Shown: positions 1 through 14,100 of the stretch, one piece after another | How positions within the stretch are numbered: position 1 is the first letter of the stretch | Layout: the number at the start of each line of letters is the position of its first letter | Source of the DNA: Malurus cyaneus samueli | Lineage: Eukaryota; Chordata; Aves; Passeriformes; Maluridae | Length of the DNA: 64,000 bases | NCBI GenBank assembly: GCA_009741485.1 | Contig: CM019236.1 | Span: 60,305,608 to 60,369,607, forward strand | Reading direction: 5' to 3' | Notes under the pieces: model-generated | Database searches by the model: none | Told to the model about the DNA's origin: nothing | Seen by the model: the letters and a program-made list of their open reading frames with translations, nothing else | Translations under genes and position numbers: made by a program

Positions 1-242
1 AAAAGAGACATTAGAAACTCAGCCACTGAGTGGATAACACATACTCACGGGGCAAGTCTGTTTTGTAAGGTGGTGTCACTTTTGTCACTTTTCTGCCCAT
101 CACTGTACTTAAACTGTTTTGATATCAAGCTCAATTTCAATCTATAAGTGTTAAGGAAGAACAATTACAATTGAACCACTGAATAGCTGTATCAGTTGAA
201 ATGCTGTCACATGTTTCTTCATGGCAAAACATTCACATTCTT

Positions 243-248
243 TTTATT
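243..248 (-). promoter_or_regulatory. candidate poly(A) signal AATAAA
   Basis: Minus-strand AATAAA (context TGCAATAAAAAG) about 1.65 kb after the stop, followed by a T/G-richer stretch. A second candidate end of the DMXL1 transcript. Confidence 0.4.
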
Positions 249-434
249 GCACAATTTGAAAATTCAGGTTATGTGCATATAACCTTCATAGTGTTTGCAT
301 GCAACTTGCGAACAACATTAAAAATTACCTTAATACATTTTACAAAATCTTTTTAAACAACTTTATATTCTTAAGATAAAAGCATCCTGAGAATGTTACA
401 TAGTTCATTATAAGCAGCCTCATTTCTGCTATGC

Positions 435-440
435 TTTATT
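435..440 (-). promoter_or_regulatory. candidate poly(A) signal AATAAA
   Basis: Minus-strand AATAAA (context ATAAATAAAGC) about 1.46 kb after the stop codon. One of two candidate DMXL1 cleavage signals. Confidence 0.4.
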
Positions 441-1898
441 TATCCCCATAATTCCATAATTTGACAAGTTTATTTTACAGTTAATATCTTGGTGCTATAT
501 TTCACAAAATATCTTTTAGCAAAAAGTAACCATTGGCATTCAAGTAATTCAGCCTCGCATCTAATTTACAAATTAAACCTTTGTCAAGCTCTCAAGTAAG
601 GAAAAGTAAACCAAAATACATACAGAAACAGTTGAGCCAACTTAAAAAAACAAAAGTAAAGGCCTTGTGCATTAATAATTTGGTCAAACATTTAAGTTAT
701 GCAGTTTAATAATTTGGCAAAAAATCCCCTCTATGTCTATCCTTTTCAATTAGTTTTCTTTCATCTGACACCAGATGTAAACATAAATATCAGGAAAGAA
801 AGACTGACAGTGTAGACGTACTTTGCTTTTGAAGTACTTTTTCTTTTTCCTTTTGTAAAGTACTTAGAAAACTAGACAAACAAGAATGTAAGTGCTAAGA
901 ATGAACTATCTTTGGGCTAAATAAAGTCTTACTGGAAAAAAAAAAAAGTAGAAATAAATTAGGATGGGTTTTCTTTTATTTCCTCTACAGACATCTAAAT
1001 AAATAGTCTTTGAAGAAATTCTAGTGCCATATCCTAAAGCAGTATCTTCCTCTATCTTTTTTATCAAGTCTAAGGCTTCACACATAATCTTGACTATTTT
1101 ACTAGGAAGATATTCATTCATATTTACATTTTGTTTTTGTAAAGGGAGTGTTCATGGTCAAAAATATATTTATTTTTAAAAGGTAAATCTGCCATCCTGA
1201 TGGCAGTGATTCAAGCTATAGAACAGAAGAGAAGTTACAGAACATCCTTCAGTTTGTTATACCCTGAGATGAGAGGAAGGAGATCAGGCAAGTTAGAGAG
1301 GTAAATAGCCTTGGTTCCAGGAATGGAGAGAGAGTGGCTCGTTAGATTAATGCGTGCATGACCAGGAGTATTCACTCCTACAGACTTTGTTTCTCTTCTG
1401 CACATAGCTATAAATTTTTTTGGTGACTAAACAAATTGAGAAGAGAAACATGTATGGTTACCACAGTGAAAAAGCATTACCTAAGTTTCCATCAGGACAG
1501 AGATGCTTTTACAAAGTGGCCAGGTGTTGAATACAAGCAGAGGTCAAGCCCAGATGGTACACTCAAGGTGAGAGTGCAACTGCCTCAAGAAGAAGAGTAA
1601 ACCACTTCAGCAACATTTTAATAATACTATAACTATGCAATTTGGAGTCATATTTAGCTTTTATTTTAGGCAATGATCAAAATCTGAAGGACCTTGTTAG
1701 TCTTTAAGGCATTAGTGCATCATGGACTAAAAGCTTCAGGTAATAATTAATAAATAGGGAAGCGGGAGCAGAGAAAGAAAAATCCCCAAACATCTTTGTC
1801 ACAAGCTATCATTGTGCATCTGCTTTGTTGGTTAGTTCCAGGAAATATATTTTCAGGGAGGCAGAACGGGAATGTTACTCATTATTCTGAGAAAAACA

Positions 1899-2123
1899 TT
1901 AGATCATAAACTTCACATCATTTTTTAACACATCCTTTAAAGGGCTGAATCTATCAGGCAAGATTCTCATCTTTACTGTTCCATCAGCACCACAGGAGAA
2001 TATGTGATTTGCTGGTCCTGTCTCAATTTGCATGACTCCTGTCCCAATGTTTCTGAAGAGAGACTGTCGAGCATGCTCATTGATGAAAGTGTGAAGAAGA
2101 TTAAATGTAGACAGACTCCATAC
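1899..2123 (-). CDS. DMXL1: DMXL1 terminal coding exon 44 with stop
   Basis: 225 nt including TAA at 1899-1901: VWSLSTFNLLHTFINEHARQ, then IETGPANHIFSCGADGTVKM and the C-terminus VLKNDVKFMI. This ending is specific to DMXL1; DMXL2 ends quite differently. It is the closing blade of the propeller, and the 3' UTR follows. Confidence 0.97.
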   Translation of the reverse strand, partial: VWSLSTFNLLHTFINEHARQSLFRNIGTGVMQIETGPANHIFSCGADGTVKMRILPDRFSPLKDVLKNDVKFMI

Positions 2124-5100
2124 CTGGAAAAGCATCAAAACATGAATCTCTTATAAGGGTAATGACTATGATCTTAATAATCATTGGCAATGAATCATGG
2201 AGGAATTGGACTATATTTTGCATTTATTTTTCTGACACTTACTGTAAAAGAAGACAATCTGTAATGACAGGTTTATAGAATACTAACATTCACTTTCTGT
2301 AATAGGAAATATCTGGAGAGATTAATTAAAAGAAGGATTGTATTAAAAGGAGGTAAGACAGACATTTCATTATTAAATTAGTAAATACCAAAGTCAGGGT
2401 TGAGAACGAATGCAGTACATAAGACACCTGATGGTTCCACACCTGAACAAGATTTTTTCCACATGAACAAATCATCTCCACTCCCTCCCTCTCATTAATA
2501 CCTTTATGTTGCCTTCAGCAGATCCTGTGACAAAATACTCTTCTGTAGGATCAACAGCAATTGCTTTGACTGGAGAATCATGACTCTGGAGTAACTGTTG
2601 CTGCTGCTTTTGGCGAAGGTCAATTACACAGGTAAAGCCTTTTCTGCCTCCAGAAATTAACAGCTGATGTTTTGGAGCATATGCTAGCACAGTTGCTCCA
2701 CTATCATGACAGATAAAAGCTGAAAGCCAAAGAAAAGTAATTTAAATAAAACACAGTTCTAACTTCAATTTTCCATCAACCTCTAATGGTTCAAGACAGT
2801 AGTGACACTGACTTTGATGCTGTAATTCAACTGACTATCACCAGCCTACTTACTGCAGTACCATATACATGCAAACCCAGGTTCCCAGAAGACATTCTGA
2901 AGGTGCAGTATTTTCAAATAAAGCAATTAAAACCAGTATTAAAAAATTATATTCTTTTTTTTCTTTCCTGGTGTAATCACAAACTCACAAACAAAATTGG
3001 AAACAGGTTATTTTAATAATCGGCTATTAACAGATTTGTCTGATTTTTTAAGTCATATGATACCCATCAGAAATTCCTCCTGAACTACTTGTCCAAATAT
3101 ATTGCAAGTTTCCGCTGGTCATTTTAATGCTAATTTGCTTTTTTTCCACATTTATTTGAATATGTTTATTCCCCTAAATGAGTGGGAAAAATGAATGACA
3201 ATTACAATTACCAGAATACACCTTGGTACACTGAAATTGTAGTTCAAAGGGCCAATAAATTTACGTTTACAAATTCCCCATGCCTCTCACATACACTAAA
3301 GCATTCACCATATTTTAAGTACAGGGAGTTCACAACTCTGTGATCTCAATACTGCATTTCAGATATTGAAATGCATTTGTTGTGTTACTTGGAACAAAAT
3401 ATTAGTAATAAAGCTAATGAAACCCAGCCAAATATTTATTGCACCTCCAAAATCCTGCTTAGAAGAGTAACTGTTCTAAAGCCGCTCAGAACCTTTAAAA
3501 AAGAACAGAAATGTCTGGTTTCAACTTGTGGTGCAAGGACAGAAGGTATTCAAAGGAAGGTGCTCATGTCCCTGAAACCAATCATATACATAGAACCTGG
3601 TTTTATATTCCCATTGGTGCACTCACAAAGAATGATGAATGACATTTTACTAACAATGTTAAAACTACTTCCCACAGTAACTTTTCCAGATAGGCAGAAC
3701 ACAAATACACCTTTTTTATACTGTAGTCAGATATTTTGGTTGCTGTATTTTACTTACCATGCACCAAGCTATTTGTAGGAGAAACCAGAGTATCCCAAAG
3801 ACAAATATTTCTGTAGAAAAAAATATAGCTTAATTCAGCAACAAATGTTTTAAGGTATTCTGAACACTTCAGAAGTTATCTGTACCTTAAAAAGGCCGTT
3901 TCAGGCACAAAAGCAATGTAAACAGATTTTCAGTGATTAGTTTAGAGCAGACCCCAAATACTTCCATATTGAACATACACTGCAAGAACGTGTCTTCTAC
4001 ACAATCATTCTACAACTGGCTATACCCATAAAGGATTCATGTAAACACTCTCATATATCTGAATTCACAGGAATGTAAGCAGCTTTTAGTATTTTTGGAT
4101 CAATACTTACTTCCAAAAACAAATGAGAAATAAGAGCTATGCAAATTCCCTACAGCTATAAAAAAATAATTTCAGACAGGTTCATGTGATAGAACAGGAC
4201 AGAATAGTTCAGCTGGAAGGGGTCTTGAAGGATCCTGTAGTCCACCCACCTGACACCTTCAGGGCTGACCAGAAGTTAAAGCATGTCATTAATAGCATTG
4301 TCCAAATGCCTAAAACCTGACAGGCTTGGGGCACTGGCCACCTCTCAAAGAACCTGTTCCAGCATCTGAACCTCTTTGTAATAAAATTTTTCCTGATGTT
4401 CAGTCTCAACATCCCCTGGACGCAGCTTTGAGCCATTCCCACACATCCCCCACTGAATTCCCAGCAGAGGCACTCAGGACCTCGCTCTCTCTACTTCCCT
4501 TCCTCATATGGAACGTGAGCAGAGTATCTGTGCATCCCTGTGAAATCTCCTTTAATAGGCACATGAATTTAGCTGCCAACATTGCTTCTCTCCCCCTCCC
4601 ACCAAGAAAGAAACCAAGCAGAAGTACTCTTAAATTGCTTAAAAGAATCATTAAAAAAAAAAGGGGGAGAGAAAATATGGGACCTTTCTTGTGTATTATC
4701 ACAACAGATTTTACCTGTTGTCAGAAGAAAATCCTGCTGTAGCTATCAAAGATGATGAACTGATGAAAACAAAATCATTGGCTGTTTTGTTGTGACACTG
4801 CCATGTCTGAAAAATTGCAGTTAAAAATTTAATTAAAGAGAAATTATTTTGTGCAAGCATGAAATATTAAACACTTCCTTGATAAGGTAAGGTAAGGTAA
4901 GAAATTTAAAGAATATGGGATATAAAGGCATTGATGTACCTTGTGAAACCTTTTTCATGTAATTATATTCTGCAATCCCGTGTAACTGTCAATTAATTGA
5001 CAACTGACAATTATTGACAAATCTCAGTGAACATTAAAGTTATATCAGATCTCATGTTACATTTTCAACTCTCCACTTTTAGTAGTTATGATTAGACTGT

Positions 5101-8100
5101 AAGAACCTGTCTGTCATAAAGATCACAGAACAGCAACAATACGTAACTTAATCATGATTTATATGGTTATCAGCATAATCCTTGCCCTCTCCTAGTTATT
5201 CTGATGGGGGAAAGAAGTAAGAGCAATACACAAGTTCATGGAAACTGATTCAGTATCCATCTTACCAAATATGGTTTAGGTGAAGTTCCAGTAAGTGGGC
5301 AACATTTCCAATTTGTTTGATATAAACTTATATATCCATCAGCATCAACAATTCCAAACTGAAAGAAAATATACAGTAATAATAAATACATATGTTTGTA
5401 TTGCAGAGAAAATATCCACAATTTTGAGAAAATACTTCTAATTTGAAGAATGTCATGTTTTTGCTACTTTACAGTTATATTGGTAGAGGGGAGAAGAGAA
5501 TGAGTATACAAGCATTTTGTCAGCTACCTTATTTCCTTGATAATTGAATCGCATTCGAGTTACTCTTGAATTGCCACCAGAACGAAAACATGTGATTTGC
5601 TGCGCATGACCCCATTCAAACATTCTTACACTACCATCTTGAGCACCTGTCAGGTCTGCAACAGAACATATTTACATGACTTGTCACAAGAGTTGTAGCT
5701 TTTAAAATTTTAAAAAAACTGACACCAACTCAAAATAACTAGTGCCAAAATTATGCCATAGCATCTGGCTTGGTGTAGGAACAGGACGTGTCATTGTAAT
5801 TTAAAGTCACATTATCCATTATTAAATTAAGAATTGTATTTAGGTGGTACTGAAATATGAAGCTATTTACTTGTTTCTACCACCTTTCATTCTAGTAACA
5901 AATAAATGAGAAATACATCTTAGAGCAAAAAGTGCTGTATCACTGTGTCCAAAGGCTATTTCGTATCTCCAGTATTGTTTTTTAAAATGAAAAGTAAGTT
6001 ACAGTAAGCATGGCTTATAAACAACTTTCAAAACATACAATCAATTGCTGTGCTAGTACAAAACTGCAGCATGCCAAGAAACAGGTAAGTCAGAAATACA
6101 TAATCTTTAGATAACTTTTCTCTTTTTTAAAAAAACCTGAACTTACAATATGGCAGTGTTGGATGAGAAGCCATTCTTCTGACATTATTAATAGCTTTCT
6201 TGAGCATCTGTTCAATATACAAAAAATAGAAAACAATTAAACAGTATTACAGAGCAAAAATTTATCAAACTAATAATTAGTGATTGCAGAAAGTTGTTTC
6301 CTATCAAACTTCCTACTGAAAACAAGTACCGGGTTTAAAGAGTCAGATAGAAGTCAGTGTCTTCCAAGATTAATGTAGATGTTAACACTTTTGCAGCTTT
6401 ATGCATCTAGATAAATATTAAAATTTTGCTTCAGAAACGTATGGATCCAAATACAAACACTCCTTAGACTGCAGTCTTACCTCTTTTCTTGCCAATTCCT
6501 TTCTGATTCCATTAAATTTATTGGAATATTCCTGAATATTGTAAGATAAGCAAGAGAGAGGCAGAAGCATGTAAAGAAAGAGGTAAACAAACTTTAACAG
6601 AAGTAAAAAATAGGAAGGAATATATCTATTTTCAAGTTTAGTTAATTTATTGCCATTGATTGAAAAGTGGCTATTTGTGGCCATCCAGAATAAGCAATAT
6701 ACCTAGCAACTGGTATGAAAAATATAAAGTAAAAAAAATCTTCATGTTATAATTTCACAAATACAGATCCAACAAATTTTCAGTAGCATGTTTGTTCCTA
6801 AATTACAAACTTTGCTTTGCGCAAGGCGCATTACCAAGATTTAGTTTTCCTTCTTTTATTATTTCCTACTGGGAAGAATTCAATGTGTGAAGGGGATTGG
6901 AGACTTTAGACGATTATATTTAAACCCCATCCATTAAAATTATACATCCAACACACAAAAGGGAAAAAACAGTAGGGATTTTTTAATTGGGGAAATGCAT
7001 CTGTGCATGTGATGTCCCTTTCTTTTCTTTCCTTTAATGTCAAAGTTAAGCTTTCATTCTTTTATTTCCCGATAGCTCTCAAAATTATCTGACTACTTTG
7101 AGGACCGTCTTTTCAACAGAAAATAGATGTGTTTGGGTTGGTCACGCATGTATTATTTACCTCAGCATTTGAGAACGGCATAATTTATATTCGTGGCATG
7201 TGTTAACTTCAAATGAAAACACATATGAAATTTTGTTGCCAGGGCACTCATCTGCAACACAGCAGCACAGCACTTAGCACACACCAATAGCAAGCTGGCA
7301 CTGAACTGCTTTCAGACAAACACTTAGGTCGGAGAAGACCTTTAATCATTGAATCCAACTGTGACTTTCAACTGCTATAATTTTGTACAGAATTTTAACA
7401 CTGCTTTGTCATGGGGCAGCAGACAGTGATGAGGTATTTCAAGTATGCTATTCTCCCCTGGCCTCCAATTATATCATGGTGTCATCTGGAAGGAGGCATG
7501 AATTACAAATTTTCATGTGCTTCACATTGCTAAATACCATCCACAGACTTTTAAAGAAATAGCCTCTAAATTATCATTTTGCAAACAAAAATGAGGGAAA
7601 GCACTTGGAAGGGAAATAATTTACTTTCTTGTAAAAACTTCCCTGCATTTGGATTAATGGAATAACTGCAATCCTCTTAATTACATTTTGGAAGCATACT
7701 TAGATTTTCAATTCTCAAAGCTTTATCATTTGTTGAAGACAAAAGCCTTATGTCCCTCAGTTATTCAAATTCATTTCAAAACACTTTCCTAAACATAAAA
7801 AATATGATCTTGAAATACATATTTCCCTAAGTACTTTAAATGTCAAGGAAAAGAGCCAAATGGCTTGGTAAAACTATATATACACTTCAAAATTTAAGAT
7901 TAGACAACAGAGAATGATACTCTTCAAACATTTCCAGATTGGTATGAGCACTTACAATTGCAATACTTTGCCCTCTAAACGTAAAACCTATCTTCTATAC
8001 ATAAATGGAAGAACAATAGTTCACATTCACTCTATTTCTTCACTGAAATGAAGGGCTGTGTTAAGTTTTAGAGCTACTAACTTATACCCAGAAGTCAATG

Positions 8101-11100
8101 GAAGTCATCTTCCTCCATTCAACATCTAAGCACACACCGTGACCTCTTAACTGCTGGCAGATATGCTTTGGAAAAATGCAAACTTACAGAGAGAAATATG
8201 CCTTTGAAAGACTACACTAACATAACTCTTTGGTGCAGTATCTCCAATTTAGAAGACAAGTACAATTATCAAATGCAAATACTGCCATTACTAATGTAAC
8301 TGACACTTGATATTGCTAGCCGTCAGTCTCCCCTTAGAAGAGCTGATCAGGGCTAGAGCATGGGTTGCTTTGCTGGAGAGCTGGGGGCTTTGGGCCTAAT
8401 ATACACTAAGACTGAAAAATAAAAATGCACTTAAAATCCACACCACTGGTGTCAGTCACACTGACTTGTATGACAAGCTGTAGGTAACATTACCTGAGTT
8501 TCACAGCTGTAAGGTACATACTATTTCCTTCAGGGCTCTTTTACAAACACCTCCTGTAAGAACTGTGTAAACAGAGAGTGCTGAAGTGTCTGGGGCTTTA
8601 ACTTACTAACCTAGTATGAACTGTGTAACAAGAAACAGCAAAGGGTCACAGAAAATCCTAGAGCTAATATAAAACCTTAACACCCTGAGTAGCTGAAGTC
8701 CAATAGTGCCCCTTGTTGATGAAAGTGAAGCAAAGACAACGAGACTGAAAAGCCAGTAAATGGTATGGAACAGTGGGCTACAAATGCTAAACGGGCCACA
8801 CATTATGGAAAAGCAAAGATGACAGCAAGAATCAGCAGTATCTGAAGGAACAAAGTAGCAAATAGTAGCAAAAGAAAGGTCTTAGTGAAGCTGCTTTTCT
8901 TCCCAGTTTGACTTATTTCACAGCAACACTATTTCCTCCCAACAATCCCTATTTCTTCTTTGATTTACTTTGTCCTTCATTAGGTACCTCTGACCTCCCT
9001 CCCTAGCGGGCAGGTGTTGTTCTGTGCTGTGGTTGGTTCTCTGCCACAGTCAAACAGTACGCCAGACAAAATTTAGGTCCCAGTTTAACAGCAAATTCAT
9101 TGAACACAAGCATAGACAAATATTTTTAGGAAGAAAATTTTACTACATGCAAAATAGAAGGTCATGTAAATACAGTTTACATTAACAGATTATGCAATTA
9201 CTTAATGTCGAGAAATAACACAAACACAAAAATTCCGTATGTACATATAAATATATATACATTTAAAAAATAGAAGTGAGAGGAGATAGCGGCAAAGGCA
9301 TTCAAAGAAGAGACCTGATTGTGACAGCAGAGCTATAATGCTGGCATGCAGGATCACTAGTTCCTAAACTCAAAGCAGAGGTGTGGAAAACTTTCCACTT
9401 CTATCTGTGGAAAACCTTACCATTCTTATAATGCTTTTTCCTTATTTACTCTTTATGTGCATCAGCTACTTTCAAAAGTGAACTACAGTATTAATTAACT
9501 TACGGTTATTTCATTATGCCACCAGTTATCAACTTGCTTTGAACTGTTAAATGACACAAAGTGCAGCCAAGTCCCAAGACTTAATGCATCTGATTCTGCA
9601 AAAAAACTCCACTTTGTGCACTCCATGTGCAGAGAGACTCAGAGATACTGGTGTCTTGTATGACCATTTCAGCTCACTTAAGTGTTTCCAAACAAGCATC
9701 TCCCAGACACCTAATCAAAGGGTCTGTATCAACGCTCCACAGGAACTAAGAATGTCAATGGCCAGACTACAATTATCATTTGATCTGAATTAAATCTAAC
9801 CTAATAGCTTTTTGCTCAGGGCCAAGCTTCATTCCAGACACAAATCTCTTCCTAAAACTCAGAATGAAGTTAAAATAATGCTTAAAATAAAAGCCAAGAA
9901 AATATTTTGTGTAAATATTTCAACCCAATCCTTATGAATTTATTTTCTGAAACCTGCTGAATATATGTTTTTCAGATAGACAATTTGGATTCAAATCATT
10001 AGAGAAGAATTTACAGTGCAACTTCTTACCTAAATTCTGATTTTTCATTTTTAGATTATGTATTTAAAAAAATCACATGACTTGACTAAAAGGTTTGCTT
10101 GTTTAGTAGGTCCCTTAAATTGTGTGCAGTGTTTTAATTTATTAAGTGAATTGTTATAAATAAATACAGCTCAATTACACAGAAAGGCTATATTTAGTTA
10201 TACGTTATTTGTAAAATACATCAAGCAAGACAGAACAGGGAAAGGGAGAGAAGTAGATGGAATACATAAAAATCATCTTTGGCAAATGACTTACCACAGA
10301 TGCACCCCTGCCAGTTTGTGTACTACCGAGCCAAGGCATATTGATAGGTGTGCCAGGATTACTATGAGTGTAAGGAGTGGTTCCCTGAACATTTACCAGA
10401 TCATCACGAGCATGTATAACTAGGAAATCATCAGCCCTATAAATGAAAGAAACATTTTACATTAAGATTCCAAACACCATGATTTGTTACTCTCATTCAT
10501 ACACAGTCAAGTATGATATCAAAAACAAAGAACATATACCCTTTATTTTCTATTTCCGTATCATCATCAACCCAGGTATAGATTTGCGTAGCTAAAATTG
10601 CAGAAACATCCAATTCCTGAATATCATGACTTGATGCTATTGCAATGCAGTTTCGGATTTGCCTGGGGAAAAAAAAAAAAAAAACCATACAGGAAGATGC
10701 AAAAGGAATACTAATAAATGGGCTTATTTAAGTTTTCCTGGTAATGCACTGTTGCTCACAAAAATATACACTTAATTTACAAACCCCTAACATTCATATC
10801 TACAAATTTATGTATGTTTATACTTGACATTTTTCCTTTTAAAACTTGTTTGCATCTGGGATAGTATCACACACTATTTTCATCTTAAACCTCTCAACGT
10901 CCTTGCTTTTCTCAGAGGATAAGTAACAGGTAACTATACTACAAGGCTTACAACCAGACTCCCCTCCTCCAGTTCTAAAGGGTCACATGGCTGAACAGGG
11001 AAGAAAAGATTCTTCCTGTTTGACAGAAAAGGACAAGCTTAAAAAAAAAAAAAGCAGAAGCCACCTCTCCTTCCATCAATCCACTGCACAACAAAAAAAA

Positions 11101-14100
11101 GACAAGATTTGTAGGATAACTGTTTATGAAAAGACAATTTTGCAGTGCCTTAAAGAAGGGACAGCTAAAAGTTGTAGCTGGTAAAAGCAGCAGGATGGCT
11201 GGCAAAGCCTATCTCACCCAGTCATAGTGGGACTCTATATCAGGTGGAATTACACAACAATTTGATTATTCTATCTCCTTTACACTCACCTTATTGACTG
11301 CAAAAGCAGTAATGATATCAGACTCTTTATGGATTATTCTTGCCTTGCCACCTGGGTATCCCAAATCTGTTTCTATCTGTATTGAAAAAGCAAAGCACAG
11401 TTAAAATGCAAATTCCTGCGCAACACCACATTTACTGGAAGTACAGAGACCAAACACTGTTTTTTGGCTTTTTTTCTTAAAATGGTCCAATGTTGGATTT
11501 GAATATTGTTTGCCATTTTGTATTTTAGAAATGCATCCAGGTATGTGCCAGTGCACAACAAAACTCTAAATTTTACCTGCACTGTCTCAGTCCTTTTCAA
11601 AATTATAAAGCTCAGTACTGTAAGTATTGATAGTTTACAGACCCAGACTGCTGTGGTTACAAAATAATTTTACAGTAAAACCAATAGCACTGCCAAACTA
11701 CTCGTGACCTGAGATTTTAAACCTGAATTACAAATGTTATGTCTAAATTAAAAAAAAACCAACAAATAATTATTTCAGTACTATTTCCAGCCACTCATCT
11801 TCAAATTCATAGTTTTTAGTTGCAAAACAGTAATATTTTTCAGTCAAAAAATTGCAAATGGTCTTTTCCAAAGTCTGAAAAAACATAGCCAAGAAGTACC
11901 TTTTTTATGTCAAAACAAAATTTACACTTGATTTTATGTATAGAACACTGCACAAAATTGCAGTGGCAAACAGACACAAAACCATGATCTGTATGTTGTG
12001 ATGAACAAAGCTGCAGGAAATTAAAATTACTTTTTCCCCAGTCAGTTCTAATTACCTACTTGCTTACACTGCTTTATCACATAATTAATATTATCAAGGT
12101 AGCCCATGGACACCATAGAGTGTTCACATTTCTGTCTTCACACTGGTTTTGTGTGAAAGAAAAAAGAAAGCATAAAGAATATGGAATTTGTTTGAATTTC
12201 TAGACACAGTACTATACCTTTTTAGTACATCATACGAATCTTTCAAGACAGTTGCTAACTCCAACTTTAAAATAAGGCTCAGTGAAAGTTCTCAGTAGCA
12301 AACTAGTATCATGCTAACAAACTGCACTAACTGCAGTTAGTTCACCTTCATTTATAAGCAACTATTACAGCCATCTCATACCAATCAAAGGCTCTGTATG
12401 CACTGTGTACCATACTACTATTGAATTTTTGTCACCTAGGTAAATCTCAGCTTCAGGTCTTCACTTGGCCAAGCTGTAGACTTGATTACACATATTTATT
12501 TACTTCTATGCTTGTATCTGGTTGCTTAATCCAGCTAAGATAATTAGATTTCAGATAAAATCTAAAACAAGTTTAACTCAAACCCTTGTGTTTTTTAATT
12601 TTTAAGTTTGCTATGTGAGCAAAGACTTTAAGGAGGATCAGCACCATCTAGAAACAAAATTCATAATGATATACAGTCTAATAAATTTGAGGATTACTAC
12701 TATGTACCTTATTGATGATGGGCTCCTCCGCCACAGAATTTTTCATAGTTTCATTGTGCTCCTCTAATGACTTCACCAAGAAAAGAACAACCACAGAACA
12801 AAGCATAAAGATAAGACGTAACACACAAGGTATCAAGGAAATCCTTGCTTACCCCAACACAGGAAAACAGAAACACAACCTCATGTTTGCACACCCATGC
12901 ACATATTTTACATAGTAAGAATAATCAACAAATTCTAAACTCTGTCTTTAGTGAAGAATACACTGATTTACCTATTCTGTATTGTAACAGCACCTTGTCC
13001 CTCCCAAACGTAAAATATCTTGAAAAACAAGCTATCTACACAGATATTTTATCAGCAACAAGATAGAAAATAAAGCCAACACACCTATGCTGTGTAAGGC
13101 TGTAAATGAGCCTATTTTAAACATAGAAAGAACACAGAAAATTTATCAAAACACCTATCCATACAGCACAGTGACCTGGCTGTGACATAAGATATGATCA
13201 GAAATGATGCACCTTTAAAGGCCAAAAAGATATAATTTTCCTTTTAACTGCACATTAATCAAACAAGCTAATATTCTGTTTGTGACAGGACAAAGGTTAG
13301 GTCATGCTGAACTCTCTGCTGCCATGGCTTTACTAGTCATGAATATTCTTTCTCCAGCATATTTAATTTGTTCACATCTGCTTCTTTCTCCTCCATTTCT
13401 GCTACTCCACAGTTTTTCTATAATACCAGCAAATCTTTCATAATTAGGAGAAAGGGTAAGCAAGAAAAAAAAGGGCCAACTAAAGAGGGAGAAAAAACCC
13501 AAAAACTCATTTAAAAACATTAAACTGCATCTGGAACTGGCATCCAGCTAGACACTGGTACAAATAATCAGGGAGAGAAATTGTAACTGCTGAATGATCA
13601 CTTATAAAAATTGAATCATATTATAACAGGAAGCCATGGTTTTAATCTCTGAAATGTTCAATTTTGTCATTCTTTTGAGGTACCTTTTATACTAATAATA
13701 AAGAAGAGACTGACTGTAGCAACCACTGTCATATTAACAGTCAAAGTCTGATGATGTATGTAACGGACAAGTATTTTTGTATGAAATAGCTATGATTCCA
13801 AATCTGCAGTAAGTCATTAACCGTTCATGCAACAGAAGTAAACATGCCTGCCAAATAACTTTAGGTTCATAGATTGGCCTGCAATGTTTCTGCATTTTAT
13901 ATACCATACGAACCTCATTTAGGCATCGCTTCTTTGTAAAAATATTCCTGATAAAAGTTTCCTGGACTTCTTCCTGTTTGACCAAGTATTGCCAGAGCCT
14001 CTTCACAGACAATGCAACTTGGCTGCTAGATCTACAGAACAAAGTCGAATAAATATTTACATCATGCTCATACATATGAAAGAGAGGAACATTTTATATG

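Larger units (their letters stand above)
243..1898 (-). other. DMXL1: DMXL1 3' UTR (probable extent)
   Basis: AT-rich sequence downstream of the stop with no further reading frame of note. The length (about 1.5-1.7 kb if it ends at one of the signals at 435 or 243) would suit a transcript of this family. The exact 3' end is not visible. Bases 1-242 lie beyond the last signal and hold nothing recognised. Confidence 0.6.

Noticed and set aside
3371..3778. 135-codon plus-strand reading frame
   Set aside because: Mostly intronic and antisense to exon 42; no domain, no codon pattern, no start or splice context.
4326..4742. Overlapping reading frames on both strands
   Set aside because: They arise from a CR1 fragment and the antisense of exon 41.
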